DNA of 24,524 nucleotides from Cyanobium gracile_A (GCF_034931305.1 NZ_JAYGHY010000042.1:1-24524); one strand, 5' to 3'; shown: positions 14,746-22,472, counted from the stretch's first letter. Numbers and translations: made by a program. Notes: a model not told the origin generated them from the letters alone.

Positions 14746-14823
14746 GGCCGATGCTGGCAGGCCAGTGCTCAGGGCTGTGGATGGGGCTGGAGATGGGCCA
14801 CAGCCGTCGCCGTTTGTGGGGTG

Positions 14824-14838
14824 GGAGCTTTAAGCTCC
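14824..14838. repeat. Perfect palindrome GGAGCTT-T-AAGCTCC upstream of crtD
   Basis: Seven-base arms around a single T form a perfect inverted repeat in the intergenic region, about 80 bp upstream of the crtD start. It is large enough for a regulator site but is unassigned to any known operator. Confidence 0.45.
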
Positions 14839-14872
14839 TTGGTCTGAAGGTTGTGAAGCAGTGCGAATGGAC

Positions 14873-15073
14873 CTAGAGCTCCAAGAGAGACTCATTTGAA
14901 GGTTTGTTTCCGAGCCTGTGTCGGTTTCGGGATACGAATGTGGGTGGCCTTCCTCCCATGGCAAACACAGCCCCCTTCTTGAATCGTGAAATTGCTTCTC
15001 CCACCGTCTCTTTGGGCTGAGATTCAGCTTGGGGACTGCCTAGGGGATCGAAGTAGTTCGTATCATCAGACAC
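14873..15073 (-). CDS. Possible small protein of unknown function, 66 aa (low support)
   Basis: A GTG at 15073 opens a 66-codon frame, MSDDTNYFDPLGSPQAESQP, followed by KETVGEAISRFKKGAVFAMG. The composition looks protein-like (acidic start, amphipathic helix) and it occupies most of an otherwise empty 424-bp gap between crtD and the PEP-CTERM-like gene. No Shine-Dalgarno precedes the GTG and no homologue is recognised. It may be a real small gene or chance. Confidence 0.3.
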   Translation of the reverse strand: MSDDTNYFDPLGSPQAESQPKETVGEAISRFKKGAVFAMGGRPPTFVSRNRHRLGNKPSNESLLEL

Positions 15074-15169
15074 ATAAAGTGCAGCGTCGAGCGATGCGGA
15101 TGTGCAGCAAGTGAGATATCAGTGAGCTAATCGGGTTAGCTTCCTAGGGTTGTACTCAGCTTTCTGGGA

Positions 15170-15880
15170 ATGCTCACCTCTCAACCAAGCTCTGGATTCG
15201 GCCTAAAGGCGCTTGTTTCCAGAGGCTCCCCTCGTAAGGCACTCATAGGTAGTGCCGTATTTGCCGCCTGTGTTTCCGTGCTCTCGGCAGGTCAGGCTCA
15301 GGCGCTTGGTACGGACTGTTCCTCACTCGCTCCGCTGATCGGTGCGGGGATGAAGATCTCCAATATCAGCTGCACCGGCGATATCGCAGGTAGCAGTGAC
15401 GTCCTAATCTTCTTCAATGAGCTTGGCACTCTGGAGTATAATTTTCTTGGGTTCACATCTCCTATTGGTGGATCTGAAATGGGTAGCATTAAATATGATA
15501 TTGAAACGACTCTCCCTGATTTTTCTTTCAGGACAGTCCAGCTTACGGCAGATGGGTCGACTGGTTCCTTTTACGACGCTACCAAGAAGATTGATTGGGG
15601 CCTAGACTCTTTCACGTTGGCAGTCGACCAGACGGGCGCTGAACCAGTATTTGCTTTCCCCCCGCTTACGGCATTCAAGACCCTTACCATCACTGATAGT
15701 TGGAAGGCTGACTTAGGGGTTTTGACGGCTGTGACCAACAACTTTACGCAGGGTCCTGATGTCGCTCCCCCAGAATCTGTCCCTGGTCCTCTCCCCATCC
15801 TTGGTGCAGGTGCAGCCTTCGGCTACAGCCGAAAGCTTCGCTCCCGCCTGAAGCTCAACGGTTCGAAATCAAGTTCTTGA
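15170..15880 (+). CDS. Secreted protein with PEP-CTERM-like sorting tail
   Basis: A 236-aa exported protein. Residues about 24-46 form a signal peptide with predicted cleavage after AQA. The mature region is Ser-, Thr-, Gly- and Asp-rich with few charges and alternating beta patterns, and holds two Cys close together. The C-terminus has the cyanobacterial PEP-CTERM-like layout: PESVPGPLPILGAGAAFGYS, then a basic SRKLRSRLK tail. In bacteria with an exosortase such tails anchor and then release proteins at the surface. No exosortase gene is in the window. The ATG at 15170 begins just before the signal peptide. Codon use and base composition are clearly more AT-rich than in the flanking genes. 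A strong terminator follows 21 bp after the stop. Confidence 0.8.
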   Translation: MLTSQPSSGFGLKALVSRGSPRKALIGSAVFAACVSVLSAGQAQALGTDCSSLAPLIGAGMKISNISCTGDIAGSSDVLIFFNELGTLEYNFLGFTSPIGGSEMGSIKYDIETTLPDFSFRTVQLTADGSTGSFYDATKKIDWGLDSFTLAVDQTGAEPVFAFPPLTAFKTLTITDSWKADLGVLTAVTNNFTQGPDVAPPESVPGPLPILGAGAAFGYSRKLRSRLKLNGSKSSS

Positions 15881-15901
15881 TTCTTAGCTTGTGGATATTT
15901 C

Positions 15902-15924
15902 GCCCGTCTTTAGACGGGCTTTTT
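15902..15924 (+). terminator. Rho-independent terminator of the PEP-CTERM-like gene
   Basis: GCCCGTC and GACGGGC form a seven-base GC-rich stem with a TTTA loop, directly followed by five T. It lies 21 bp after the stop codon of the secreted protein gene and is the clearest terminator in the window. Confidence 0.92.
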
Positions 15925-16437
15925 ATTGTCCATCTGGGAAGGTCTTCCGAAGCCTATCGGATTTACCGCTCGTCCCTGTCTGATGAAAGATTTCCCGGAT
16001 TTTGCCAAGGGCATGCAAGTGTATGACTGATACTACACTCGTCCGCTGAATTCTTCTCATGATGCCAGATAGAGTATTCATTGGTTGGGCGCCTAAACGC
16101 CTCTCTGGCTTTGAAGCATCTTCTGCTGGACTCGTAGCTTCTTTCCTTTGACAGACGCTGAATGAGAGTGTTGGAGCTTCTGCTGATCAGCTTCATGGCT
16201 CTTGTATCTTGCGCTTGCGCTTCATTGGTGGCTGAAATGGTCATCATTGCGGATTCTCCTCGCCCTAAGCCCCTTCTTTGCTGCAGTGACTGCGGACAAC
16301 CAATTTGCCATGCGGGGCATGGGAGGCCTATCTGCTAAAAAAACCACCCACTTCATTCTGAGCGTTCCGGCAGAGGCCGCAGTTCAGGTGATTCATCAGA
16401 TGAAGTGCCGCTCAATCTGCTGTTCTCCAAAGTTTCC
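15925..16437. other. Gene-free AT-richer gap, about 510 bp
   Basis: Only short, unconvincing frames exist here (minus 15963-16247 and plus 16202-16441). Neither has a good start context or a recognisable family, and neither begins or ends like a transposase remnant I know. I see no tRNA, repeat array or clear promoter. It may be decayed DNA between the PEP-CTERM-like and HpsJ-like genes. Confidence 0.5.
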
Positions 16438-17268
16438 CTAAGTATTGTCGTCGCTCACCATCCACTCCTCGGGAATTTCAGGCGCAAGCTTTTGCCCCCC
16501 GCGCCTTCTATTCCGTTTAGTCACTCCCCAGTTACGTGTCAACACGAGAAGTAAAAGGGTGGGTTGGTTTGGTGAGGATCGACCAATGGCAGCAAAGCCA
16601 AGGAAAAAGATCAGTGCCCTCAGGATGTTGCCGAAGATCAGTCCGAGGGATCTCTGCCAAAGGCTTGACATGCGTTGCTCAAAGTCGTATTCGGCGCGCT
16701 TGCTTCTTGCATTGATCATCTCAACCAGCCGATCCCTCAGCACGTTCAGGGGGAGGGGTAGCTGTTCAGGCAGCGCCTCCTTGCTGCCAGGAATCTGTGC
16801 ATAAGCTATGCGGAGCTCAGCTTCATTGCTCGATTGTTGTATGGCTTCAGCGGATTTTGTTGCATTGGCAAGTAGTTGTGTAGCTTGTTGTTGTTGAGCA
16901 CGCAGTAACATGACGCCTGAATAGACTTGTATCGGGACCAGTAGCAGATATCCGATTGCGGCCCAGCTGGCAAAGCGCCTCAATAAGTTGGCCCGGTTGG
17001 TGATTTCCTTCGAATGTGTATCAACGCTCGCGGCGCCTGCAACAAAAAGCCCGCCTATCAAGGGGATGGTGCCGCGGCTCACAAGAAATCCATTCATCCT
17101 GTCCAGCCAGGCTGGTTTGAGAAGGGCTACCGGCCAGGCCTGAAAACAAAGATCAACAACAAAATACGCCAGCAGTGCTACCCCCACCCAGTGGAGGGTC
17201 CATGCCAACTCATGCCTCTGATATCCAACGAGTTCATTGGATTCCTTGGGTGTGGATTCTTTCGCCAT
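16438..17268 (-). CDS. HpsJ-like membrane protein
   Basis: A 276-aa protein with the HpsJ layout: an N-terminal pair of helices (about residues 22-50, with WTLHWVGVALLAYFVVDL), a third near GTIPLIGGLFVAGA, a RRFASWAAIGYLLLVPIQVYSGV segment, then a Gln- and Ala-rich coiled coil (RAQQQQATQLLANATKSAEAIQ) and a last helix around LGLIFGNILRALIFFLGFAAIG. HpsJ proteins belong to the hormogonium polysaccharide and related exopolysaccharide loci of cyanobacteria and are also found in unicellular species; the molecular role is unclear. I chose the ATG at 17268; an in-frame GTG 15 codons upstream at 17313 would add a basic N-terminus. The base composition is as AT-rich as that of the neighbouring secreted-protein gene. 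Confidence 0.7.
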   Translation of the reverse strand: MAKESTPKESNELVGYQRHELAWTLHWVGVALLAYFVVDLCFQAWPVALLKPAWLDRMNGFLVSRGTIPLIGGLFVAGAASVDTHSKEITNRANLLRRFASWAAIGYLLLVPIQVYSGVMLLRAQQQQATQLLANATKSAEAIQQSSNEAELRIAYAQIPGSKEALPEQLPLPLNVLRDRLVEMINARSKRAEYDFEQRMSSLWQRSLGLIFGNILRALIFFLGFAAIGRSSPNQPTLLLLVLTRNWGVTKRNRRRGGQKLAPEIPEEWMVSDDNT

Positions 17269-17461
17269 CGCTCTTGCTTTGATTTTGACTTTCTTAGCAT
17301 GCTTGCGAATCACCCTTCTGTTCGGATGACTTATCGATTCGTAGTCAAGCCCAAGGCTCTCTCAGGCTTTCGTGTTTCTTTGCTATCGACCTTCTCTTCC
17401 AGTGAGCGACACTGTCTGTATTGCATCCAGTCAGTCTGTGGCCTCTTCCCCCAGGGCCCCC

Positions 17462-18388
17462 ATGCCGCCCCCCGACACCCTCACCCCCTGGCTGGCCGAG
17501 CGCCTTGGCGTTGAACTGGTGGATTGCTGGCCCGTTTGTGGTGGTTGCATCCACAGAGCCTGGCGTCTGGATCTGGCCGATGGCCGCAGGCTGTTCGCCA
17601 AAACCAACACCACATCGTGCTTGCCGCTCCTTGCGGCTGAAGCGGAGGGTCTCCAGGCCCTTGCGGCGGCGGCAGGCGACGAGGGCCCGCAGGTGCCCGT
17701 GCCCCTGGCCCACGGCATCTCAGGCCGATCGGCTGTGCTGGTGCTCTCCTGGCTCGATCTGGAGCGCGGCCAATCAGCAGCGAAAATGCTGCATTGGTTT
17801 CGTCTGGGAGCTGCGCTGGCCCAATTGCACAGGCGCAGTCTTTTGCATGCGTGTGTCCCGTCAGACAGCCCGCGGCGGGTCTACGGCTGGCCGATGGACA
17901 ACTTCATCGGCTCCGGCCCCCAGCCCAATGGTTGGCAGGAGCACTGGGGGCGGTTCTTTGTGGAAAGGCGTCTGGCCCCCCAGCTGGAGCGCCTAGGCCG
18001 TTGCGGCAACCCCCTGGAGCGGACCGAACGCCTGCTGGCGTGGGCAGGGCAACGTCTCGGTGAGCACCGTCCAGACCCTTGTCTGGTGCACGGGGATCTC
18101 TGGAGCGGGAACGTCGCCGTCACCTGCGATGGGCGGGGAACGATCTTCGATCCAGCGGTGTACCGGGGCGACCGCGAGGTGGACTTGGCGATGGCCCGCC
18201 TTTTCGGTGGTTTCCCTAGAGCGTTCTTCGACGGTTATTCAGAGGAATGGCCTCTGCCGGCGGACCACCGCCGGCGCCTCAATCTCTACAACCTCTATCA
18301 CCTTCTCAACCACGCCAACCTTTTCGGAGGCGCCTATCTGAACCAGTGCCAGGCCAGCATCGACGGTCTGCTGGCCCTGCCCGGCTAG
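17462..18388 (+). CDS. Fructosamine kinase family protein
   Basis: A 308-aa protein of the fructosamine-3-kinase family, an aminoglycoside-phosphotransferase-like fold. Visible motifs are GGCIHRAWRLDLADGRRLFAKTN (nucleotide-binding sheet with the catalytic-site Lys), FRLGAALAQLHR, NFIGSGPQPNGW, the catalytic loop LVHGDLWSGN near residues 207-216, and the metal-binding FDPAVYRGDREVDLAM near 228-243. In this family Amadori products on proteins are phosphorylated, starting deglycation. Cyanobacterial members are assigned by homology. The ATG at 17462 is chosen over upstream starts (17372) because homology begins there. It converges on the CAAD gene with a 16-bp gap. Confidence 0.9.
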   Translation: MPPPDTLTPWLAERLGVELVDCWPVCGGCIHRAWRLDLADGRRLFAKTNTTSCLPLLAAEAEGLQALAAAAGDEGPQVPVPLAHGISGRSAVLVLSWLDLERGQSAAKMLHWFRLGAALAQLHRRSLLHACVPSDSPRRVYGWPMDNFIGSGPQPNGWQEHWGRFFVERRLAPQLERLGRCGNPLERTERLLAWAGQRLGEHRPDPCLVHGDLWSGNVAVTCDGRGTIFDPAVYRGDREVDLAMARLFGGFPRAFFDGYSEEWPLPADHRRRLNLYNLYHLLNHANLFGGAYLNQCQASIDGLLALPG

Positions 18389-18404
18389 CGGCCCGAACGT
18401 GAGT

Positions 18405-18776
18405 TCAGCTCAGGTATTCCTTGCGCAGGGTCTGGACCTTGGCCATCACGGCCGAGCGCTTTTCACCTGTGGTGAGGTTGTTCCAGCTCCAGGTGCCCAC
18501 CACCACCAGTCCGAGCAGTTCCAGCAGCCCCGGCACGATCGGCAGCAGGTTGATGGTGTCCAGCACCCCCTTGATCAGGATCTGGGCCACGATCACGGCC
18601 AGCAGGACGCCGGAAGCCTTGCCGACGCGGCCCACCTGGCTCCAGTCCACCTTGTCGAGGGTTTCGTTGACCTTGCCGATCACCTCGCTGTAACGCTCGG
18701 TGAAATCCACTTCTGCGGCGCTGCTGGTGGTGTCGTCATGCATGGTCTCCTTCACCTCGGTCGTGCTGTCGATCAT
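18405..18776 (-). CDS. CAAD/CURT1-like domain membrane protein
   Basis: A 123-aa protein with an acidic, hydrophilic N-terminus, an amphipathic stretch (FTERYSEVIGKVNETLDKVDW) and two hydrophobic helices (GVLLAVIVAQILIKGVLDTI and LLPIVPGLLELLGLVVVG), ending in a basic tail. The LDxINxLPxxPGLLELxGL pattern is the signature of the CAAD domain, first seen appended to cyanobacterial aminoacyl-tRNA synthetases and related to the plant thylakoid-curvature protein CURT1. It is therefore probably a thylakoid membrane-shaping protein. The ATG at 18776 is the most likely start; an in-frame ATG 12 codons downstream is an alternative. It is divergent from the JAMM peptidase gene (43 bp between starts). 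Confidence 0.82.
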   Translation of the reverse strand: MIDSTTEVKETMHDDTTSSAAEVDFTERYSEVIGKVNETLDKVDWSQVGRVGKASGVLLAVIVAQILIKGVLDTINLLPIVPGLLELLGLVVVGTWSWNNLTTGEKRSAVMAKVQTLRKEYLS

Positions 18777-18819
18777 GGAAGGAGCGGTCTCCTGACGGAA
18801 TGATGCATAACGTACCGGT

Positions 18820-19287
18820 GTGAACCCTGAGACGCCAGCGGAATTGCGGCTCGGTCGGCAGGCGCTGACGCTGCTGGAGGCCGTGCTGGTGGCGGCCGCC
18901 CCCGAGGAGGGCTGTGCCCTGCTGCTCGGGGGCCGCGATCCCTGGTGCGTCCGGCGCGTCTGGCCCTGCCTCAATGTCTGGGAGCCCGCCGCCGAGCGCC
19001 GCCGCCGCTTCGCCCTCGATCCGCGTGAGCAGCTGCTGGCGCAGAAGTGGGCCCGCTCCCGGGGGCTGAGCGTGCTGGGATCGGCCCACAGCCATCCGCT
19101 CTCGGAGCCCGTCCCCTCGGCCCTGGATCGCTCCATGGCCTTCGCCCCCACCCTGATGCTGATCCTGGGGCAGGCTGATCGCCCCGCCACCGCAGCGGCT
19201 GCAGGGGCGACGTCGCGTGAGCTGGCCTGCTGGTGGTTGCCGGAGCAGGGCAGCCCCCGGCGGTTGGCGTGGAGAATGGACGATTAG
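18820..19287 (+). CDS. M67-family JAMM/MPN metallopeptidase
   Basis: A 155-aa protein with a complete JAMM zinc motif: a catalytic Glu near residue 30 (PEEGCALLLGG), then H90-S-H92-P, seven residues after H92, S100-x-x-D103. Bacterial members include the Mec protease that removes a sulfur-carrier protein after cysteine synthesis, and deubiquitinase-like enzymes of ThiS/MoaD-type systems. The next gene, 22 bp downstream, is a MoeB/ThiF-like E1 enzyme, which supports a role in sulfur-carrier or ubiquitin-like chemistry. No ATG is in frame; the GTG at 18820 is the first usable start. Confidence 0.87.
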   Translation: MNPETPAELRLGRQALTLLEAVLVAAAPEEGCALLLGGRDPWCVRRVWPCLNVWEPAAERRRRFALDPREQLLAQKWARSRGLSVLGSAHSHPLSEPVPSALDRSMAFAPTLMLILGQADRPATAAAAGATSRELACWWLPEQGSPRRLAWRMDD

Positions 19288-19309
19288 TGCGTCGTGGGCC
19301 TCCACCGCC

Positions 19310-20479
19310 ATGCTTCCTCCCGACACCAGCGCCGTCCAGCTCAGCCCCGATGAGGTGGTGCGCTTCTCGCGCCACCTGATCCTGCCGGAGATCGGCATGG
19401 AGGGGCAGAAGCGGCTCAAGGCGGCCTCTGTGCTCTGCGTCGGCACCGGTGGCCTCGGTTCGCCCCTGCTCCTCTACCTGGCCGCCGCCGGGGTGGGCCG
19501 GCTCGGCATCGTCGATTTCGACGTGGTCGACCACAGCAACCTGCAGCGCCAGGTGATCCATGGCACCAGCTGGGTGGGCAAGCCCAAGATCGAATCGGCC
19601 AGGGCCCGGATCCACGAGATCAATCCCCACTGCCAGGTGGATCTCTACGAAACGGCCCTCACCAGCGACAACGCCCTTGAGATCATCGCCGGTTACGACA
19701 TCGTCTGCGACGGCACCGACAACTTCCCCACCCGCTACCTGGTCAACGACGCCTGCGTGCTGCTCGACAAGCCCAACGTTTACGGCTCGATCTTCCGCTT
19801 CGAGGGCCAGGCCACGGTCTTCAACTTCGAAGGCGGCCCCAACTACCGCGATCTCTTCCCCGAGCCGCCCCCGCCGGGGATGGTGCCCTCCTGCGCCGAA
19901 GGGGGTGTGGTGGGGGTGCTCCCCGGCATCATCGGCATGATCCAGGCCACCGAGGCGGTGAAGCTGATCACCGGCATCGGCACCAGCCTCAGCGGCCGCC
20001 TGCTGCTTTTCGATGCCCTCAAGATGAGCTTCCGGGAGCTGAGGCTGCGCCCCAATCCGGAGCGCCCCGTGATCGACAAGCTGATCGACTATCAGGAGTT
20101 CTGCGGCGTGGGCGGTTCGGCCCCTGGCCAGGAGGAGGCGGGCAGCGTGCCCACCATCACCGTGGCCGAACTCAAGACCATGATCGACGGCAAGATGGAG
20201 GATCTGCTGCTGGTCGACGTGCGCAACCCCCAGGAAGCCGACATCGCCGTGATCCCTGGCTCGGTGCTGGTGCCCCTGGATCGCATCGAGAGCGGCGAGG
20301 CGATCGAGGACGTGCGGCGCCTGGCCAGCGGCAAGCGGCTCTACGTGCACTGCAAGCTGGGCGGCCGTTCCGCCAAGGCCCTGATCGCCCTCGGCCGTCA
20401 CGGCATCGAGGGGGTGAACGTGCAGGGCGGCATCGACGCCTGGAGCCAGGAGGTGGATCCTGCCGTTCCCCGCTACTGA
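19310..20479 (+). CDS. moeB: MoeB/ThiF-like adenylyltransferase with C-terminal rhodanese domain
   Basis: A 389-aa protein. Residues about 10-265 are an E1-like adenylating domain: RFSRHLILPEIGMEGQKRL, the nucleotide-binding GTGGLGSP at 45-52, DFDVVDHSNLQRQ, and the active-site region PSCAEGGVVGVLPG with Cys195. Residues about 280-389 are a rhodanese domain with LLLVDVRNPQEAD and the active loop HCKLGGRS (Cys348). Such fusions activate the C-terminus of ThiS/MoaD-like carriers and pass sulfur to them for molybdopterin or thiolation reactions. The zinc-binding CxxC pairs of E. coli MoeB are absent: the first is replaced by N178-Y-R-D181, the second by a stretch without Cys pairs. The ATG at 19310 is 22 bp after the JAMM gene, probably one operon. 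Confidence 0.92.
   Translation: MLPPDTSAVQLSPDEVVRFSRHLILPEIGMEGQKRLKAASVLCVGTGGLGSPLLLYLAAAGVGRLGIVDFDVVDHSNLQRQVIHGTSWVGKPKIESARARIHEINPHCQVDLYETALTSDNALEIIAGYDIVCDGTDNFPTRYLVNDACVLLDKPNVYGSIFRFEGQATVFNFEGGPNYRDLFPEPPPPGMVPSCAEGGVVGVLPGIIGMIQATEAVKLITGIGTSLSGRLLLFDALKMSFRELRLRPNPERPVIDKLIDYQEFCGVGGSAPGQEEAGSVPTITVAELKTMIDGKMEDLLLVDVRNPQEADIAVIPGSVLVPLDRIESGEAIEDVRRLASGKRLYVHCKLGGRSAKALIALGRHGIEGVNVQGGIDAWSQEVDPAVPRY
20448..20453 (+). promoter_or_regulatory. Shine-Dalgarno sequence inside the moeB 3' end
   Basis: AGGAGG lies six bases before a CTG at 20460 that is in frame with the potassium channel. It falls within moeB codons (Q-E-V), so it may be coincidental. It is the only strong ribosome binding site near the channel gene start and bears on which start is used. 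Confidence 0.35.
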
Positions 20480-20582
20480 CGCCCTTTCCCCGGCCAGGAA
20501 GCGGTGGCGGGAGCGCCGCCGCCTCGAAGCCCAGCGCCTGATCGCCCTCGAGAAGCGCTTCCTGCCGCTCCTGCTGACGGCC

Positions 20583-21269
20583 GTGCTGCCGATCCTGCTG
20601 ATGCCCTTCACGGCCAGGTATGGCTGGCAGGGGCACGTCCTTCTCGCCCTGGTCTTCAATCTGCTGATCGTCCAGTCGATCCGCACCTTGCCGGTGATGC
20701 CTGGGGTGCCCTACGCCCGGCTGCGGCAGGAGTTTTTCCGCGGGATCGGCCTGGTCGGCAGCATCGGGCTCTGGGCGCCGGTGGCCTCGGGGGAATGGCC
20801 CGGTGGGTCGTTCCACGCCGGGGAGATGGTCCTGCTGAGCCTCTTTTTTCTGATCACCTCGACGCGGCTGGTCAGAGTGTTGGCCAGGGTGCCCCGGGTC
20901 AATGGGCAGGTGTTGGCCGGCGCGGCGGCGGGCTATCTGCACCTGGGTCTCACCGGAGGGGTGCTTGCCACGGCCACGCAGGTGCTCGTGCCTGGCAGCT
21001 TCAGCCTCGGGGAGACCGCCGGCCAGCAGCTGCTGCTCGATCGGCTCACCTACTTCAGCTTCGTCACCGTCGCCGGGGTGGGCTATGGCGATGTGCTGCC
21101 GGCCAATGCGGTGGGGGAGCGCTTCGTGATCCTGTTGAGCGTCGCGAGCACCTTGTACATGGCCCTGCTGGTGGGGCTGCTGCTGGGCCGCTTCATCGCT
21201 TCAGAGGAGGTGGAGATGCTGGAGGACGAGGAGCTGGGCCCGCCCAGGGCGCCAGAAAACAGCCCGTGA
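20583..21269 (+). CDS. Potassium channel family protein (ion-channel pore domain)
   Basis: A 228-aa protein from the GTG at 20583, with about five to six hydrophobic helices. The pore has TYFSFVTVAGVGYGDVLP, a potassium selectivity filter of the G-Y-G type, followed by the last helix (ILLSVASTLYMALLVGLLLG) and an acidic C-terminus. The filter carries an inserted A-G-V before GYGD compared with the canonical TVGYGD. The frame is open for about 55 codons upstream of the GTG and encodes a basic, amphipathic stretch (ARKRWRERRRLEAQRLIAL) leading into the first helix. This suggests translation starts earlier than 20583, possibly at the CTG at 20460 beside AGGAGG. It lies directly after moeB and overlaps it if the longer start is used. 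Confidence 0.85.
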   Translation: MLPILLMPFTARYGWQGHVLLALVFNLLIVQSIRTLPVMPGVPYARLRQEFFRGIGLVGSIGLWAPVASGEWPGGSFHAGEMVLLSLFFLITSTRLVRVLARVPRVNGQVLAGAAAGYLHLGLTGGVLATATQVLVPGSFSLGETAGQQLLLDRLTYFSFVTVAGVGYGDVLPANAVGERFVILLSVASTLYMALLVGLLLGRFIASEEVEMLEDEELGPPRAPENSP

Positions 21270-21308
21270 TCGGCACGCCCGTGATCAGCAGTCCCGCGAT
21301 GGCTGGGG

Positions 21309-22472
21309 TCAGTAGTCGACGCCGCGTTTGAGGTCGACGCCGCGCTCGGCGTAGTGCTTGTGGCACACCATTTCCGAGTGCACGCTGGCCAGATCGAAGT
21401 AGGCGGGCCGGCTCTTGCAGCGGCCCGTGATGATCACCTCGGTTTCGGTGGGCTTGCGCAGCAGGGTCTGGACGATCGGCTCCACCGGCAACAGTTCGAG
21501 ATCCACCGTGGGGTTGAGTTCGTCGAGGATCACGGTCTTGTAGAGGCCGCTGGCGATGGCGGCCCGGGCGATCTCCCAGGCCCGTTCCGCCTCCACGTAA
21601 TCGATCGGCTGCTGCTGGCCGCGCCACACGATCGCATCACGCCCTGAACGCAGGTGGTCCACCAGGTGGGGGTAGCTTTCCCGCAGGGCGGCGATCGCCG
21701 CGTCCTCGGTGTAGCCCGCGCCGCCCTTGAGCCACTGCAGGATCAGCACCCGGTGGCTCTTGTCCTGGCTGATGCCGCGGCCGATGGCCTGCAGGCCCTT
21801 GCCCAGGGCGCTGGTGGATTTCCCCTTGCCCTCTCCGGTGTAGATCTCCAGGCCTTCGAGCCCCTGCTGGGGCCCGCTGTGGGCCCGCATCTCCGAGTGC
21901 AGGTCGGCCAGCTGCACCAGCTGCCGCGGCGCCCCCCGGCCGGTGCAGATCATTTCCATTCCCGCCGGCTTGGTGGCCAGGGTGCGCACCACCTCCTCGG
22001 TGTCGAGCAGGCCCAGATCGAGCACGGGGTTGAGTTCGTCGAGCACCACCACCGAATAGAGGTTGCTGGCGATCGCCCCCTTGGCGATGTCCCAGCCCCG
22101 CTGGGCCTCCTGGTGGTCGAAGCGGGTGGCTTCCGCGGCACTGAAGTGGTCGCCGCGGCCGGTGCGCACCTGGTCGATCAGGTGGGGAAAGCCCTGCTGC
22201 AGGGCCTCGATGGCGCTGTCCTCGTCGTAGGCGCGGCCGGGGCCCTTGAGGAACCGCAGCAGCAGCACCCTGGTGCGCTTCTGCTCGCAGATGCCCAGCC
22301 CGATGGTGCGCAGCACCACCCCCAGGGCCGCCTGGCTCTTGCCCTTGCCTTCCCCGTCGTAGACGTGCAGCTGGCCATGGGCGCGCTCGTCGCTGCCGGC
22401 GGCCGTGCGGATGCCGATGCCCCGCCCAGTGCCGCGCTGCGGGGTCTGGGTGCTGCGGGCTGCGGGCGTCAT
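21309..22472 (-). CDS. cobO: Tandem-duplicated cob(I)yrinic acid a,c-diamide adenosyltransferase (CobO/BtuR type)
   Basis: A 387-aa protein made of two complete copies of the CobO fold, where the usual enzyme is about 200 aa. Copy 1 has the P-loop GEGKGKS at residues 40-46 and LDELNP at 144-149, with a TGRG segment near 177. Copy 2 has the same P-loop at 213-219, LDELNP at 316-321 and ITGRCKS near 348. The enzyme transfers the adenosyl group of ATP to the cobalt of corrinoids in adenosylcobalamin or pseudocobalamin synthesis. Both copies keep the nucleotide motifs, so neither looks like a dead domain. The ATG at 22472 follows a low-complexity start and is divergent from larE. It stands apart from other cobalamin genes. 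Confidence 0.92.
   Translation of the reverse strand: MTPAARSTQTPQRGTGRGIGIRTAAGSDERAHGQLHVYDGEGKGKSQAALGVVLRTIGLGICEQKRTRVLLLRFLKGPGRAYDEDSAIEALQQGFPHLIDQVRTGRGDHFSAAEATRFDHQEAQRGWDIAKGAIASNLYSVVVLDELNPVLDLGLLDTEEVVRTLATKPAGMEMICTGRGAPRQLVQLADLHSEMRAHSGPQQGLEGLEIYTGEGKGKSTSALGKGLQAIGRGISQDKSHRVLILQWLKGGAGYTEDAAIAALRESYPHLVDHLRSGRDAIVWRGQQQPIDYVEAERAWEIARAAIASGLYKTVILDELNPTVDLELLPVEPIVQTLLRKPTETEVIITGRCKSRPAYFDLASVHSEMVCHKHYAERGVDLKRGVDY

Noticed and set aside
13156..14847. A 563-codon plus-strand frame opposite crtD
   Set aside because: Gly-, Gln- and His-rich antisense translation; crtD has all FAD and family motifs.
15963..16247. A 94-codon minus-strand frame in the gene-free gap
   Set aside because: No start context, no family and atypical composition; not enough to call a gene.
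18971..20686. A 571-codon minus-strand frame opposite the JAMM and moeB genes
   Set aside because: Antisense to two clearly identified genes; no motif is visible in it.
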